Position numbers and translations under genes: made by a program
Part shown: one piece after another, positions 1-12,200 of the stretch
How the letters are laid out: every line of letters starts with the position of its first letter
Position numbering within the stretch: the first letter of the stretch is position 1
The notes under the pieces: generated by a model
Databases searched by the model: none
The model's input: only the letters and a program-made list of their open reading frames with translations
What the model was told of the DNA's origin: nothing
NCBI GenBank assembly: GCA_032622095.1
Contig: CP136063.1
Coordinates: 94,527,980-94,591,979, forward strand
Reading direction: 5' to 3'
Length of the DNA stretch: 64,000 nucleotides
Source: Siphonodentalium dalli
Taxonomy: Eukaryota; Mollusca; Scaphopoda; Gadilida; Siphonodentaliidae

Positions 1-228
1 CATGAACTGCATATTCAACAGGTTTCCATTTGACTGAAAAGAATATGTTGATGCTAAAATCGTGTGGTGAAAGATCACCTTTAAACCTTAAAAAATAATC
101 CCACGGGTCAAAGATGATAGGGATTAATTCATTAATGTAATCTGGATGTTGGTTTATTATTGATACGGAGTCTTATGTTATAAATGTATGGATGATACAG
201 AATAAGGCTTCAGGTCAATCTCCATTTA

Positions 229-443
229 CAGTAATGCCCTAAATAATCGACTCCTTAACCACAGCTGAATTATGGGTAATTTTTCAGGATTTAGTCAGAA
301 ATATGGCTTGTTGCCATTCATCGGGAAGCTCTCCCAGTGAGAGCTTTCCGATGAATGGCAACAAGCCATATTTCCGACTAAATCCTGAAAAATTATCCGT
401 AATTCTGCTGTGGTTAAGGAATCGATTATTTAGGGCATTACTG
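229..443. mobile_element. Family A palindromic MITE, full-length copy (TA target site)
   Basis: An almost perfect palindrome of ~215 bp: left end CAGTAATGCCCTAAATAATC, right end its reverse complement, flanked by TA on both sides. TA duplications and CAGT ends fit the Tc1/mariner group. There is essentially no loop or coding capacity, so a transcript would fold into one long hairpin. Confidence 0.88.
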
Positions 444-445
444 TA

Positions 446-1895
446 TATGAGATTGAGAAACTTGCAATTTAATCCCAGAAACTTGCAATATTATCCCATT
501 TACATGTATTTTTGAATGGATTCTCCCATAAAAACATACATTTGAATGGTCTAATCTTGCCATGTTGACCATATTAGCTGAACATACCTACAAATAGATG
601 GATGGGAATCAAATTAATTATCCATCAGTGAGTATCCAGTTATAAAAGAGTTAAATTCTCAATGATCTAAAATAGTGTAAAGTATAAAAGCGGTAACCCG
701 ATGGGAGTGATTATGACTCTTCTGTTATTAATTTATGAATTTATTGTGATAACATGTCTCACCAATATGATTTTGTACAAATCATTTGAATTTATTAAAT
801 TATTTGTACAAAATGAACACATTTGTTGATGAAATTTACATATATGCATAATTAACAATGGTTGAAAGTGGTTGTAAGACAAAACTTTAACTCAGTTTGT
901 GGCTTCTGAATCTAACTTCCAGCGTGGGTATTCATGGTATTGTAAAATCACCAGATTTAACTATTCATCATTGTTAAGATTTATGTGCTTAATGCTTTAG
1001 GATCCAGATAGTTGACCCATACTGATTCTGTTAATGCGCCCTCTAAGCCGAGCAAAGTAGCCAATAATTCATGATAAATTGTGATATAAACAGAAATTTA
1101 TAAAACATTTGTCTCCGAGTTAGCTATACAAGATATGAGGGTTGGAGGAGGTCTGAAAAATGAACATACTGTGTCATTACTGGTTTTATTCTTTGAGAAA
1201 TATGGATGTGAAACATTATTTTCTTATTCAGTGCAGGTCAACTCCATGTGTTTTGCTATAGCAAAATAGCCTGATTTATCTCCCATGAATTTGTCATCTG
1301 CACTTGAAAGACAATACATGTATGTTGAAAAGTGCTCCAATTTTTCATTCGTTCATTGCTCTATCAGGTAGAAGCTTATTTAGTCCTAAAAGATGTCTCC
1401 CAAGTTGCCCTCTGGTCCCTGCCTGGGCTATACAAGTCTTCGAACAATTCCCCGACTGCTGGTGTCAGGATTGGCATGAGGTGAGAATTGTGGCAAGTGA
1501 ACTATTGCCGGCTATAGTTTTTGAACTATATATCTGCCTGCTGACGTGTCATATAATAAAACATTTATTGTCTGCCTTAGGGTGGAATAATGAGAGCTAT
1601 TTTCCCCCAATTATGTCTTCTGAACAGCAAGCAGCACTATGTTCAAAAGACACCATTTCAGAGAAATAGTTCACGCTATTCCACCCCAACATAGCCAATA
1701 GGTGTATACTGTGGAATGGTAACCATGGAAACTAGAAATTAACAATGAGATGTGTAAATTCAAATGCAGCCTTATATCAGTGGTGACTGCCAGAGGAAAG
1801 CCATGCTAAAATTGACAATTCTTTGACTCGGCTTTGAGGAATTTATTCTATTATCACTCTCAACTTGTATAGCATAGATACAACTTCTATAGCTA
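446..1895. other. Unassigned SASS6 3' flank
   Basis: AT-rich; a 121-codon plus frame at 1304-1669 has no recognised domain and contains the repeat phrase CTCCCAAGTTGCCCTCT. No gene is supported. Confidence 0.5.
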
Positions 1896-1899
1896 TTAA

Positions 1900-2093
1900 A
1901 GGGGTACTGTACACTACATCCGACCATTTATGGGACCATCTCCTTTTATACTCAACAGAATATATGCAACTGAATGAATTTTAGCTACGGATTAGTGCAA
2001 AATACACTCAAATATAATGAAAATGAATTAATGACTGTTGAATATAAAAGGAGATGGTCCCGTAAATTCCCGGATTTATGGTACAGTCTCCCT
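1900..2093. mobile_element. TTAA-flanked foldback MITE, family F
   Basis: TTAA at 1896-1899 and 2094-2097; ends AGGGGTACTGTAC and inverse; inner arms GGGACCATCTCCTTTTATAC / AAAAGGAGATGGTCCCG. Confidence 0.8.
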
Positions 2094-2370
2094 TTAAACT
2101 GCACATGTCCCCCTCGTGGCAAACGAAATTTGTAATGTTTCGAAAATTCAATTATATCCATCTTTTCTTGAGTTGATGCCTTCTAATTTTACTCCAATGT
2201 CAAATTGGACTAAAACCAAGATGGAAATTTCAAACAAATTAATTTAGAAATTAGTTGCAATAGTTACCTAGTTTAGGTGGAATAATGTAGTCATATTCAA
2301 ATTATAATTTGTATTTTATATATTTTTTGGAAATTTCCATCTTTTGTATCTTAGACCCTCACATGTCCTC

Positions 2371-2508
2371 AAGCCTTGAACAGTGTGTCTGTCGTTTCCA
2401 GAATGAGGTCAGCGGAGGGTGAATTTAGTGATGTTAACCCCCACAGTGGGCTAGAATCACTCAGGGACCTCATTCTGCAAATGACATACACACTATTTCA
2501 AGGCTTGC
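2371..2508. mobile_element. Family D foldback, short form
   Basis: Inverted arms GAATGAGGTC...GTGAATTTAGTGATG and CATTCTGCAAATGACA, flanked by AAGCCTTGAACAGTGTGTCT and its inverse. Confidence 0.72.
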
Positions 2509-3640
2509 ATGTCAGCATTGGATGGGGATGAGACAGTTGACACTTTCTGAAACCAACATTACATCTATGTTTGCTCTTAATAATAAAAGTTAAGCAGGAA
2601 GACTTATATAAGGAAGAAATTGTAGTTTAAAGCTTTAGTTTATATGCCAGACTTTCATTTTTAGAAAATGAAGGCGTGCATAGTCTCGCTCGCTGGTTTG
2701 GGCCCAGGCGCGCAGTTTCTATCAAGGTAAAATAAACAGCGGATTGCCGGAAATCCGAAATACATTCATAAATGCCGCGTAAATTGAATTAGTTAACTCA
2801 CAATCGATGTCCAGTGAATCTCTTTGATGGTTTAACACTGCTTAATCCACTATCCATAAGCACAAGTGAATGTTACACACTATGTTTTATATTGTACATG
2901 CTCCTATACTAATTGTAATTCATAATTATTAATAAAGAATCAATTTAATACTCCGATTCCATGCCGACAGAATAATATCAACTTCTCCCGGCCACGTGGT
3001 CTCGCTTGGATTTTCCAGGAATTTATGTGACGTCATAAGCCATACATAGAAATCATTCAAATGTATTTTTAGCTTCGAATCATTCAGACAGATTGTGCAT
3101 TCGACACCGTGTGACCTCAAATAATTTACTGGTGTCGGTGATCAAACGTCGGGCGGGTTGATTGACACCGCACTGTGAATGGAAAGTTGTGGAATTGGTA
3201 ACTAGGTCGCGGCACCTTTGATCTCGCGACACATCACACAGGCATTCTCGCAACGCGGTAATAAAATGGAAAATGGGACACATTATTAACCAATCTCGTC
3301 TGGGTAGACACTGAAAATATCGTTATCAGGTTCGGCCAACTTCGCTCGCTGTATTTGGCCTAGTTGCGCAATCGATCTCTCGCTGGTGTTCAATTTCAGG
3401 CGCGCGATGGTGCGCAAGAGCGATCGCGCCTCAAAAATAAAATTCTGATATGCTCATGTAAAAACAGCAGAATCCATGCTATTCATGTCAGTCACATGTA
3501 AAAACAACAGAATCCATGCTACTCATGTTAGTCACAACTGTCACATGATGTAACAAGCAGTCGCAGACGGTGGTATCCCCCGCCGAATTGTGCAGTTGGG
3601 GAAGTGCATTCTCAATAATGTTTGTGTTCTCAGTATGTGC
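2509..3640. other. Unassigned 3' flank
   Basis: Contains a direct duplication of TGTAAAAACAACAGAATCCATGCTA-type sequence (~3457-3535) and a short GC-rich tract (CGCGATGGTGCGCAAGAGCG, ~3401). No gene or known repeat is evident. Confidence 0.45.
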
Positions 3641-5700
3641 TAAACAAGAGGTGGGATTTTGTCAAAAATCCTAGCTTGCGAACTCATTTTATGTTCTGGT
3701 CATGCGAACAAATATACCAAAAATCTTTTAAATCCATTGATATTTGTGGAAATTAGCCCTGTGACTAGGGGCCTGCGATGCATCGAATCGAAATTCGATT
3801 TTCGATTCATCCCTCTGAATCGAATTGAATCGTTTTCGATTTTGAGTACCAGTTTTTCGATCCGATTATCTCAAAGAATCTTAAGTACAATGCGCGTTTC
3901 TAGTAGCGGGCCTTGATCGATCGTTTTACCGATAATCCAAAGCATTTAGCACATCATATTCTCAAAAAATCTTGTGATACAATTGAATAAACTCTGATGT
4001 TGCCCTTTCAAAATGCATGGACCATCATACTGCAATTCGGTGCACGTCGCCGGGAACATCATCTCAGAATAGCGATAACGCAACGTGGAATCCGCTAAAA
4101 TGGGCGGAAGCTGAAAATTAATTATAAATGGATCCATTTTTCATTTGCGGTGTACTAGTAAATACGCGACATGGCAGAAATGTAGACATGTGTATGCTTC
4201 ATTCCATCTTCTTCTTTCTATACACGCACGCACAGGCATGTCCATTCAAATGCTTATCTTAACAATATGCAGCGCACATGGGAATATATAGACCGTAATT
4301 TAGTCCGTAAATTACCCAACGGTTCTACATTTGTAAGCAGTCCTTATTTTAGATCAGCTTAGCTGTGCCGTCAGTTCTATTTAATATGTCTGCTAGTCGG
4401 GAAATTAGGGAATAACCTTCACTATATATAGCGTATAGCCATAGATTTAGTTTGCATGCATCTGAAGATGAATGGCGATCAACTTTAGTTATTATGACAA
4501 TTTATATTTTCATTTGAATCATCAAATATCTGATGAGTTGTGTCTTTTGTTAATAACTAAACATGTACTTAGTATATAATTTATTTAAGTCCACTAATTT
4601 AGTCTAATATCAGGGTGGGCCGTGGGTGACTGGACGAGTAAGACAAACACTGCAATATGACTGCCTCTCACGTGCATTTTATCAATATACCAATTGTATC
4701 ATTGCTAATGCAATGTTCTGATAATGAGTGATAATCATTAATCCGGAATTCAAATTCATCGACGATTGCACGAGGAACAGATAAGAGTGACTGTTAGTGT
4801 AAAATCGAATAGCGCATGCGTATTTGAAATCGAGGTTTTCTCTCACATACAAGACAAACGTCTTCCTGGCGAGATTGGACTCGCCGTTTGTGTGCGAATC
4901 CAATAGTTCAAGTTATCTAAATTATTCAAATAGCATCTCCGATTACAAATTGCGTCTGTATTTCGTCAAGAACAGACGTCGGGACATTCACATACGAATC
5001 AGATCAGTTATGCGGACCTCGTTAACAATTTTTTTACCTTGATTTTTCGCCCAATGTCCGATCTAATGGTCTACGTTTGCTGAATCGAATCGAATCGCGA
5101 TTATGTATCCAAATCGAATCGAATTAATAATGCCCGAATCGCAGGGTCCTACCTGTGACGTCGTCCATTTGCACCAAAAATAATAAACAAAGTCCAATAA
5201 CTGTGCTGAAAATATCTGGCCGGACCTGGTTTGCGACCTCGTTCTAGATACTGGTCATGTGAACTCATATACCAAAAGTCTTTGAAATCCGTTGACATTT
5301 GTGGAAATGAGCCCTGTGACGTCGTCCATTTCCACACAAAAAAATAAGTCCAATAAGTCCGCTTAAAATATCCGGCCTGACCTGGTTTGCGAACTCGTTC
5401 TAGATACTGGTCAAGTGAACTCATATACCAAATATCTTTAAAATCCGTTGAGATTTGTGGAAATGAGCCCTGTGACGCCTATTTGCTATTTGGTAAATTC
5501 GACAAAAATAATAAACAAAGTCCAATAACTCCAGTAAAAATATCTGGCCTGACCTGGCTTGCGAACTCATTCTAGGTAATGGTCAGGTGAACTCACATTC
5601 CCGTTGACATTTGTTCAAGTTATGACTATTACAAATTCGGGACGGACGGACGGAACCCATTCCTATATCCCCCGCAAATTTCATTTGGCGGGGGATAAAA
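3640..5700. repeat. Array of ~160-bp tandem units with terminal hairpin, interrupted by hAT element
   Basis: Units beginning GTGACGTCGTCCATTT and containing ACTGGTCATGTGAACTCATA recur at 5154, ~5315 and ~5474, with a further partial unit at 3660-3765 before the inserted element. The array ends in GGACGGACGGACGG (5640-5654), then a near-perfect hairpin with arms ATCCCCCGC / GCGGGGGAT (5667-5696), then A-rich sequence. This is a pearl/HINE-like architecture. Confidence 0.7.
3766..5151. mobile_element. hAT-like non-autonomous DNA transposon, 1386 bp
   Basis: The ends are TAGGGGCCTGCGAT and, inverted, ATCGCAGGGTCCTA. They are flanked by a perfect 8-bp direct repeat CCTGTGAC (3758-3765 and 5152-5159). 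TAGGG ends and an 8-bp target duplication are hAT hallmarks. Both ends carry runs of TCGAATCGAAT-like sequence. No transposase frame is visible, so it is non-autonomous. It inserted into a ~160-bp tandem array, splitting one unit. Confidence 0.87.
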
Positions 5701-6044
5701 ATAGTTTTGTTATGATCTGCAACATAAAATAGGAGCAACTAGAGGTCGAAAAAGGGGGATAACAGTATCTCCACTATAAATAGTTGGATCGAGTCCATAA
5801 TCGCAGGTGCACAGGTTCACATAGTGGTAAATGTAGCAATAAAATCTCGGACAAAATTATGCATATTGTAAAAAAATTCTAGACAAGCTGATTCAAGTAT
5901 ACCACCCATAACTTTGTTACGGGAAGGGTATAAAATGTATACTTAATCAATATGCAGAATATCTGGTTTGAATCCAGATGAGCTGATTGAGAAAGTATGG
6001 ATGTATGCAGTACAGACGCACTCAAAACGAACATGTTACTAGCA

Positions 6045-6252
6045 CTACCTATTTTGCCCCGGGAAGTATGCTGAGGCTAGAGGTGGCTGATTTGTTTTTG
6101 CTACAATAGTCTGTTGACTCAACCTAGTTGAGGTAACTGTAGGTACTGAATTTGTAGAAACAGGAGATGAATGAGTTCTGTTCACAAAGTTCCTGATTGG
6201 AATTGGTTCTTCTCTCTTCTGAAGATATTTTGGATCTAGCATTGGTGGGTCA
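6045..6252 (-). CDS. SASS6: SASS6 last coding exon 16 (residues 597-665, stop TAG)
   Basis: Acceptor TTCTTTTTCAG. It contains [17 protein letters not shown] and the terminal SAYFPGQNR, matching 'ESKYLKKREDSIPLRG' and 'SSAYFPGQ' of vertebrate SAS-6. The stop is at 6047-6045. No AATAAA was found on the minus strand just downstream. Confidence 0.96.
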
Positions 6253-9200
6253 CTGAAAAAGAATTATTCATGTTTATTATACATGTATATATCAGTGTGG
6301 AGAAATATTCTACATATTAAAGAGACATTTTAATTGTGTGCTTATTTCAGTGAATCAAACTGATAAGTAGGTACCCAAGCACCTTGCCTACTGAAAGAGG
6401 TAGTATTCAACAAATATTAATGAATTAATGAATATTAATGACTCAAAAATTGTAGCCGACCAGGGACCAGCCTAGACGGCGAATTGGGATATATCTTCTC
6501 CCTAAATTGTGTCACTTCTTCCTATTTTAGTTCTAGGGAGAAGTGACTTCTCTCTCATATACCAGTATGCATATTTTAAGTGTATTTCCTGATGATAATG
6601 GTGTATTTACTCTTTGTATTAATGGTTTTATAAGATAACAGTCCATTTCTCCCTGATAAGTAAATAGGGAAAAGTGACTTCTCCCTATTTGAAACTTATA
6701 GGCTGTTTCCTGTAGCCGAGCAGCAACTATGAGTGTATTTGAGCAACACAGGCAACAGCCGGCCACAGCTACAGCCGGCTAGGCATGCGCAGTAGAAAGC
6801 TACAGAAAGATGCAGCCAGCCACAGCTGTTGGTCACTAACTATTGTACCGGTACTCCGAACTTGGAATGTGTCTGATGGATAATATTATACCGATAAAAT
6901 GTTGCTATATCTATTCACCAATGGTCTCGCTCGCTGTAGCAAGCACATTTGAAGCAATTAACACTTGAACTGAGTCCATGCCTCCATAAATCTGATATTT
7001 AAAAGAGTATGATATGTGATTATAATTTATATCTCGTCCTCTAAATAGGCATACAAACAAGATATAATTATATATATTTTTACGAAATAAATTTAATTAT
7101 TTTCCAAACAATAAATTTATCATAGATATAAAATATCTAGTTTGATGCCAACAAAATAGGAATGACAATTATATGATAAAAATATCTCCCTGATAAGAAA
7201 TTCTCCTATCAGTCGGAGTACAATGTTTAGTGATAGTCGCCATTAATTTCCCTGGCCGCTGTAGCTTTCTACTGCGCGTGTCTAATAAGCCACAGCCGGC
7301 TACAGCTGGCTACAGCTTTTTTGCTCAAATACACTCTATTTCTCCATGACTTTTTCCATACTACCCTGTACTACCCCCCACAAAAGATGCCATTTTCCAG
7401 ACTTTTTGAGGCCTGGAATCATAACTTTTCCAGGATTCCATACTAGCATACAAACCATGTTCTATAGTTATCATTGAATTGCCAACTTACTTTTCCTTAT
7501 TCAATGAGCCAGGAGAATTTCTGTTGGGGTGAGGCCGAATTTCTTCGGGAATAGGAGGTGGTGGCCCGTTCCGTGAGGATACAGGCATAGGCAATCCACT
7601 TGGTTTCTTTGGATTTGCAGGCTGGTATTGTACCTGAAAGGAGAGCAACATATCACTCATTTTATGCTTAAATCATAAAAATCGGTTGTGTATTGGTCAT
7701 GATATTGAATTCTGAATGGCAGAACAAGTCATGCAATTTCTGCGTGACAAAATGGGTAGCAGAAATCACCTGTCATGAAATTAACAAGTGCATCGCTAGG
7801 GCGTGGCCAAATTTCGCCCGTGGTAATTTCAACAAAGGCGTCATAACTCTTGTGAAAATTGGAGGGTGGAACCCAAATTCAAACTTTACCTGTATTTTGG
7901 GCTACTAAACTAAATACCAATTTCAGTCCATTCATTTCAGACTTACTAAATATCTTAAAGGTACTCAATCCGATAAAACTCCTCTCAATTACTATTTCAA
8001 TGGCTTCGGGGGTCAAAAATATTTGATTCGAGTCGAGGAAGTCACCCATCAAAGCTCAGATTTGTTAGATATAGATTTTAGAAATCTATTATTTTTCATT
8101 ATCGGGAATACTTTCTGGCCCAGAACTCAGTCAAAATTGCGTTATTATTACCACTTGATTTTAGAGTTATCCATCCTTGTCTGTTTGAATAGATTTTGGT
8201 GTACACATCCCGAGCAGATTACGGCAGTTGAAGGCAATTATTAGTACTCATCTCGAGTAAATAACAAATTTCAAATATCAATATCTAATAACTCTGAGCT
8301 TTGTTTGATGGGTTCCTCGACTCGAATCAAATATTTTTTACCCCCAAAGCCAAAGAAATAGTAATATAGGACCCTCTGATCGGATTGTTGTTGTTGGAAT
8401 CTGTTGAGATGGGGACCCTCTGTTCGGATTGAGTACCTTTAACCTTCATAAAAATAAAACATTACAACACACAGTCAAAATTATTATCCAATAAAAACCA
8501 TTTTAGGATGTGTGTTTGATTACTATTTAAACATCCCTTCAATTGAATAGATGGGAATCAATATTGTGTTTTCTGAATGCCATCTGATTATATTATCAGG
8601 ACATCCCTACAAAGGAAGAATAGACCATTCCAATGTTCAGTTTTATAACACATGGGGATAATCCAAAGGAATTAACTGGGCCTGTATCAAATGCCAGTAC
8701 AGCAAACCAAGGAGACATCCCAAATGTTGGCATGTAAACATCTAAATTTTAATAAAGTGGTTTCCTTGTCCAAAAGGACATTAACATTTTTCTGCATGTA
8801 TTTTGCTACACAATCCTGGCTGGAGAAGGCAGATTATCACCTAATTCTGGCGTAAATTCATTCCTGATCTTACCTGTGGCTGTCGATGAGCATTCGGGTA
8901 CGGCCTCGGGACAGCTGCCGATGGATTTGAATGGTGGGAATCCTGATGATGCGATCCAGATCCATAACTTGATGTTGAGTAGTTATGCTGATGCCAGAAA
9001 ATATTGAAAACATATGAAAAACTTCAATCTTATTTCATGTTCCTCATCAACAGAATGAAAACCATCACAAATAAATATAAACTTGATACTTTTTGCAGCT
9101 CTCGAAATTAGGAAAAATGTCCCACGGAAAATTTAATGCTATGGCATTATAGATCACAGTATTTCCCATGGCATTGCTTATTGCCATGGCCAATTTCGAG

Positions 9201-12200
9201 GACTGCTTTTTGGCATATATTTATATATGCTACAGATGTATATCATGCATTCTGGATGTGGCATAACAAGTTTGGTCACTCCCGATAAGTTTTATTAGGT
9301 TTAGAAGGTAATCTCAGGTACATTTGTGCCTTTTCTAATTATGAACTTGTGAGTTTCAAGTTTAAATTAAATACGTGTTCGTAAGGATCAATTGATTTTA
9401 CAAGAAATGTTCCAAGTTTACATTTTACTGGTTGTCATGCACGTAACAAATGCTGGGGAAAAATCATTGCTGCCTGTCGATGCTAGAATTTTGAAGACAA
9501 AATAAAGATGAAATCATGCTTGTATTAATACAAATTAAATTGAAAATATGGGCTGTTGAATTATATAATTTTTAAAATTAAAATTAGTTTTTCCTCAAGG
9601 GAAGCCCGAAACTGAACTATATGGATTATTATCCTCGGCTTTGTGTTATCAGGAGGGTTAAAATTTATTGTCCGTTTATTGCCTACTCCGGTCAATCAGC
9701 GCTCGGATTAGCCCACGCATGAATGCGTCCCGTGCAAATCCCGCGCTCTAACAATTCATCTAGCCAGTTTTATTTCCGACTTTTAATAATAAGATTTGCA
9801 AGTCGCGGGGTTGGGAATGGCACCGCCATGGGAGGGATCTATGATAGTTCAGTTTCGGGCTTCCCTTGAGGAAAAACTAATTTTAATTTTTAAAATTATA
9901 TTTTTCCGCCAAGGAGAAGCCCTTCAACTGAACTATATGGATTAGAATGCAAGCCCAGGAGGAGGCAACGAGCAATAACGAGCAATAAATTTAATATTCC
10001 AGTTTGACGGGAATGTACTCTTCCAAAACAGATTTCATGTAAATGTGATTTAGTCATGAATCAGCTTTGATATGTTATGTGAAAGAGCTCATAAATTCAG
10101 ATTCCAGCATTGCTCAAGCTTGTACCTCCCCCCTTGTCTTTTGGAATAAACATCCCAGGCAGTGCCATACCATACGTGCCAGCTACTAGTAGAAACCGAG
10201 CAGTAGAGACTTCTTCTTCTGCTGCTTTTTTCTCGTTTCATGCGATGAGAGTGATGTCTGTATTTACTATTTATATCTTCCCAAATAGAAAGCGCTATTG
10301 ACGGTACGCGACAGCGAGTCTTCCCCACACAGAACAGCCTCCAATGGCTCGGGTGCTATTGTCCCGGAGGATTGGTTGCCCGAATCTCAGAGAACAGCAC
10401 TCTGCCTGCCACGGTGTGCTGACGCAGGACCAGGGGCGCGAACTGGTACAGCCCGAGGACTGGTACAGTTGTGCAAAGTTTGTGTAATTCATTGTAACAA
10501 GATTTGACACATATCCTGTGATGAAGTTTTTACAAGAGATCGACCCGTGTCGTTTCCGTACGCAAAGCGAGTTCCCTAGGAACGACAGAATCCTTGACAG
10601 ATAGTGGGAACCACCGTCGGCCCGAGATCCTTGCTCATCGTCGTCAAAGCCATCAGACGCCAGGAGAATTATAGAAAGCATGTCAGGATCGACGCCAGCA
10701 ACAGAACAGCCTGCATCAGGTTGAGGTAAGGTACTAGAGGGAAGCCCACACTGGGAATGGCTCGAACGAGGAACAATTGCGCTCGCAGTTAGATTTTAAG
10801 GTGTTATTTCCCACCCCAAGGCCAGAATGGCGGAAAAAAGTGAAATTGAAAGGATCCATTTGACCAGGGAAAGCCCCCCACCGAATCTCCCAAATACAGG
10901 TGGTCCTGACACGCTGACATAAACGTTGATGACATACCACTAGGATCCCCTGACGGCAGAGGAGCAGGCTTGGACGTATCACTTGGGATGACATTTCCAG
11001 GGGGACAAGACCGACCCTCGTAATGGAGTGGGCCACGGCGCCGTGGGGAAGCGTCAGAAGGCCAGTTGGCTGGTGCGCTTTGTGCGGCACGGGACAACGA
11101 GGCTTCCCCACCCAGAACAGTCGCCAAAGGCGTGGGTGCTTGTGTCCTGGAGGATTGGTTGCCCGAATCTCAGAGAACGGCACTCTGCCTGCCACGGTGT
11201 GCTGATGCAGGACCAGGGGCGCGAACTGGTACAGCCCGAGGACTGGTACAGTTGTGCAAAGTTTGTGTAATTCATTGTAACAAGATTTGACACATATCCT
11301 GTGATGAAGTTTTTACAAGAGATCGACCCGTGTCGTTTCCGTACGCAAAGCGAGTTCCCTAGGAACGACAGAATCCTTGACAGACAGTGGGAACCACCGT
11401 CGGCCCGAGATCCTTGCTCATCGTCGTCAAATCCATCAGACGCCAGGAGAATTATAGAAAGCATGTCAGGATCGACGCCAGCAACAGAACAGCCTGCATC
11501 AGGTTGAGGTAAGGTACTAGAGAGAAGCCCACACTGGGAATGACTCGAACGAGGAACAATTGCGCTCGCAGTTAGATTTTAAGGTGTTATTTCACACCCC
11601 AAGGCCAGAATGGCGGAAAAAAGTGAAATTGAAAGGATCCATTTGACCAGGGAAAGCCCCCCACCGAATCTCCCAAATGCAGGTGGTCCTGACACGCTGA
11701 CATAAACGTCGATGACATACCACTAGGATCCCCTGACGGCAGAGGAGCAGGCTTGGACGTATCACTTGGGATGACATTTCCAGGGGGACAAGACCGACCC
11801 TCGTAATGGAGTGGGCCACGGCGCCGTGGGGAAGCGTCAGAAGGCCAGTTGGCTGGTGCGCTTTGTGCGGCACGGGACAACGAGGCTTCCCCACCCAGAA
11901 CAGTCGCCAAAGGCGTGGGTGCTTGTGTCCTGGAGGATTGGTTGCCCGAATCTCCGGAGGACGGCACCCTGCCTCCCACGGTCTGCAGAAGACGGGGCTT
12001 GCAACATGACCAGGGGGGACCGAATGGTTCCTGCCCGAGTTAAGACTGGTACGTTTGCTCAAAATGTTTAACCATGGACCAATGGGCCCTCAACCAACTA
12101 TGACAATATCGCGTATATTCATGAGCAACCCGCACGGCCATCAAAGTCGAATCTTGTTCGACTATAAGCAAGACAAGACATTCTGTTAGTTATTAGCAAG

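Noticed and set aside
1304-1669. 121-codon plus-strand frame
   Set aside because: No domain, Cys-rich by chance, includes a phrase of a dispersed repeat.
10734-12071. Overlapping frames of 107-156 codons on both strands
   Set aside because: They lie in the 783-bp duplication, are open on both strands because of GC-rich composition, and reading frames are not conserved between the copies.
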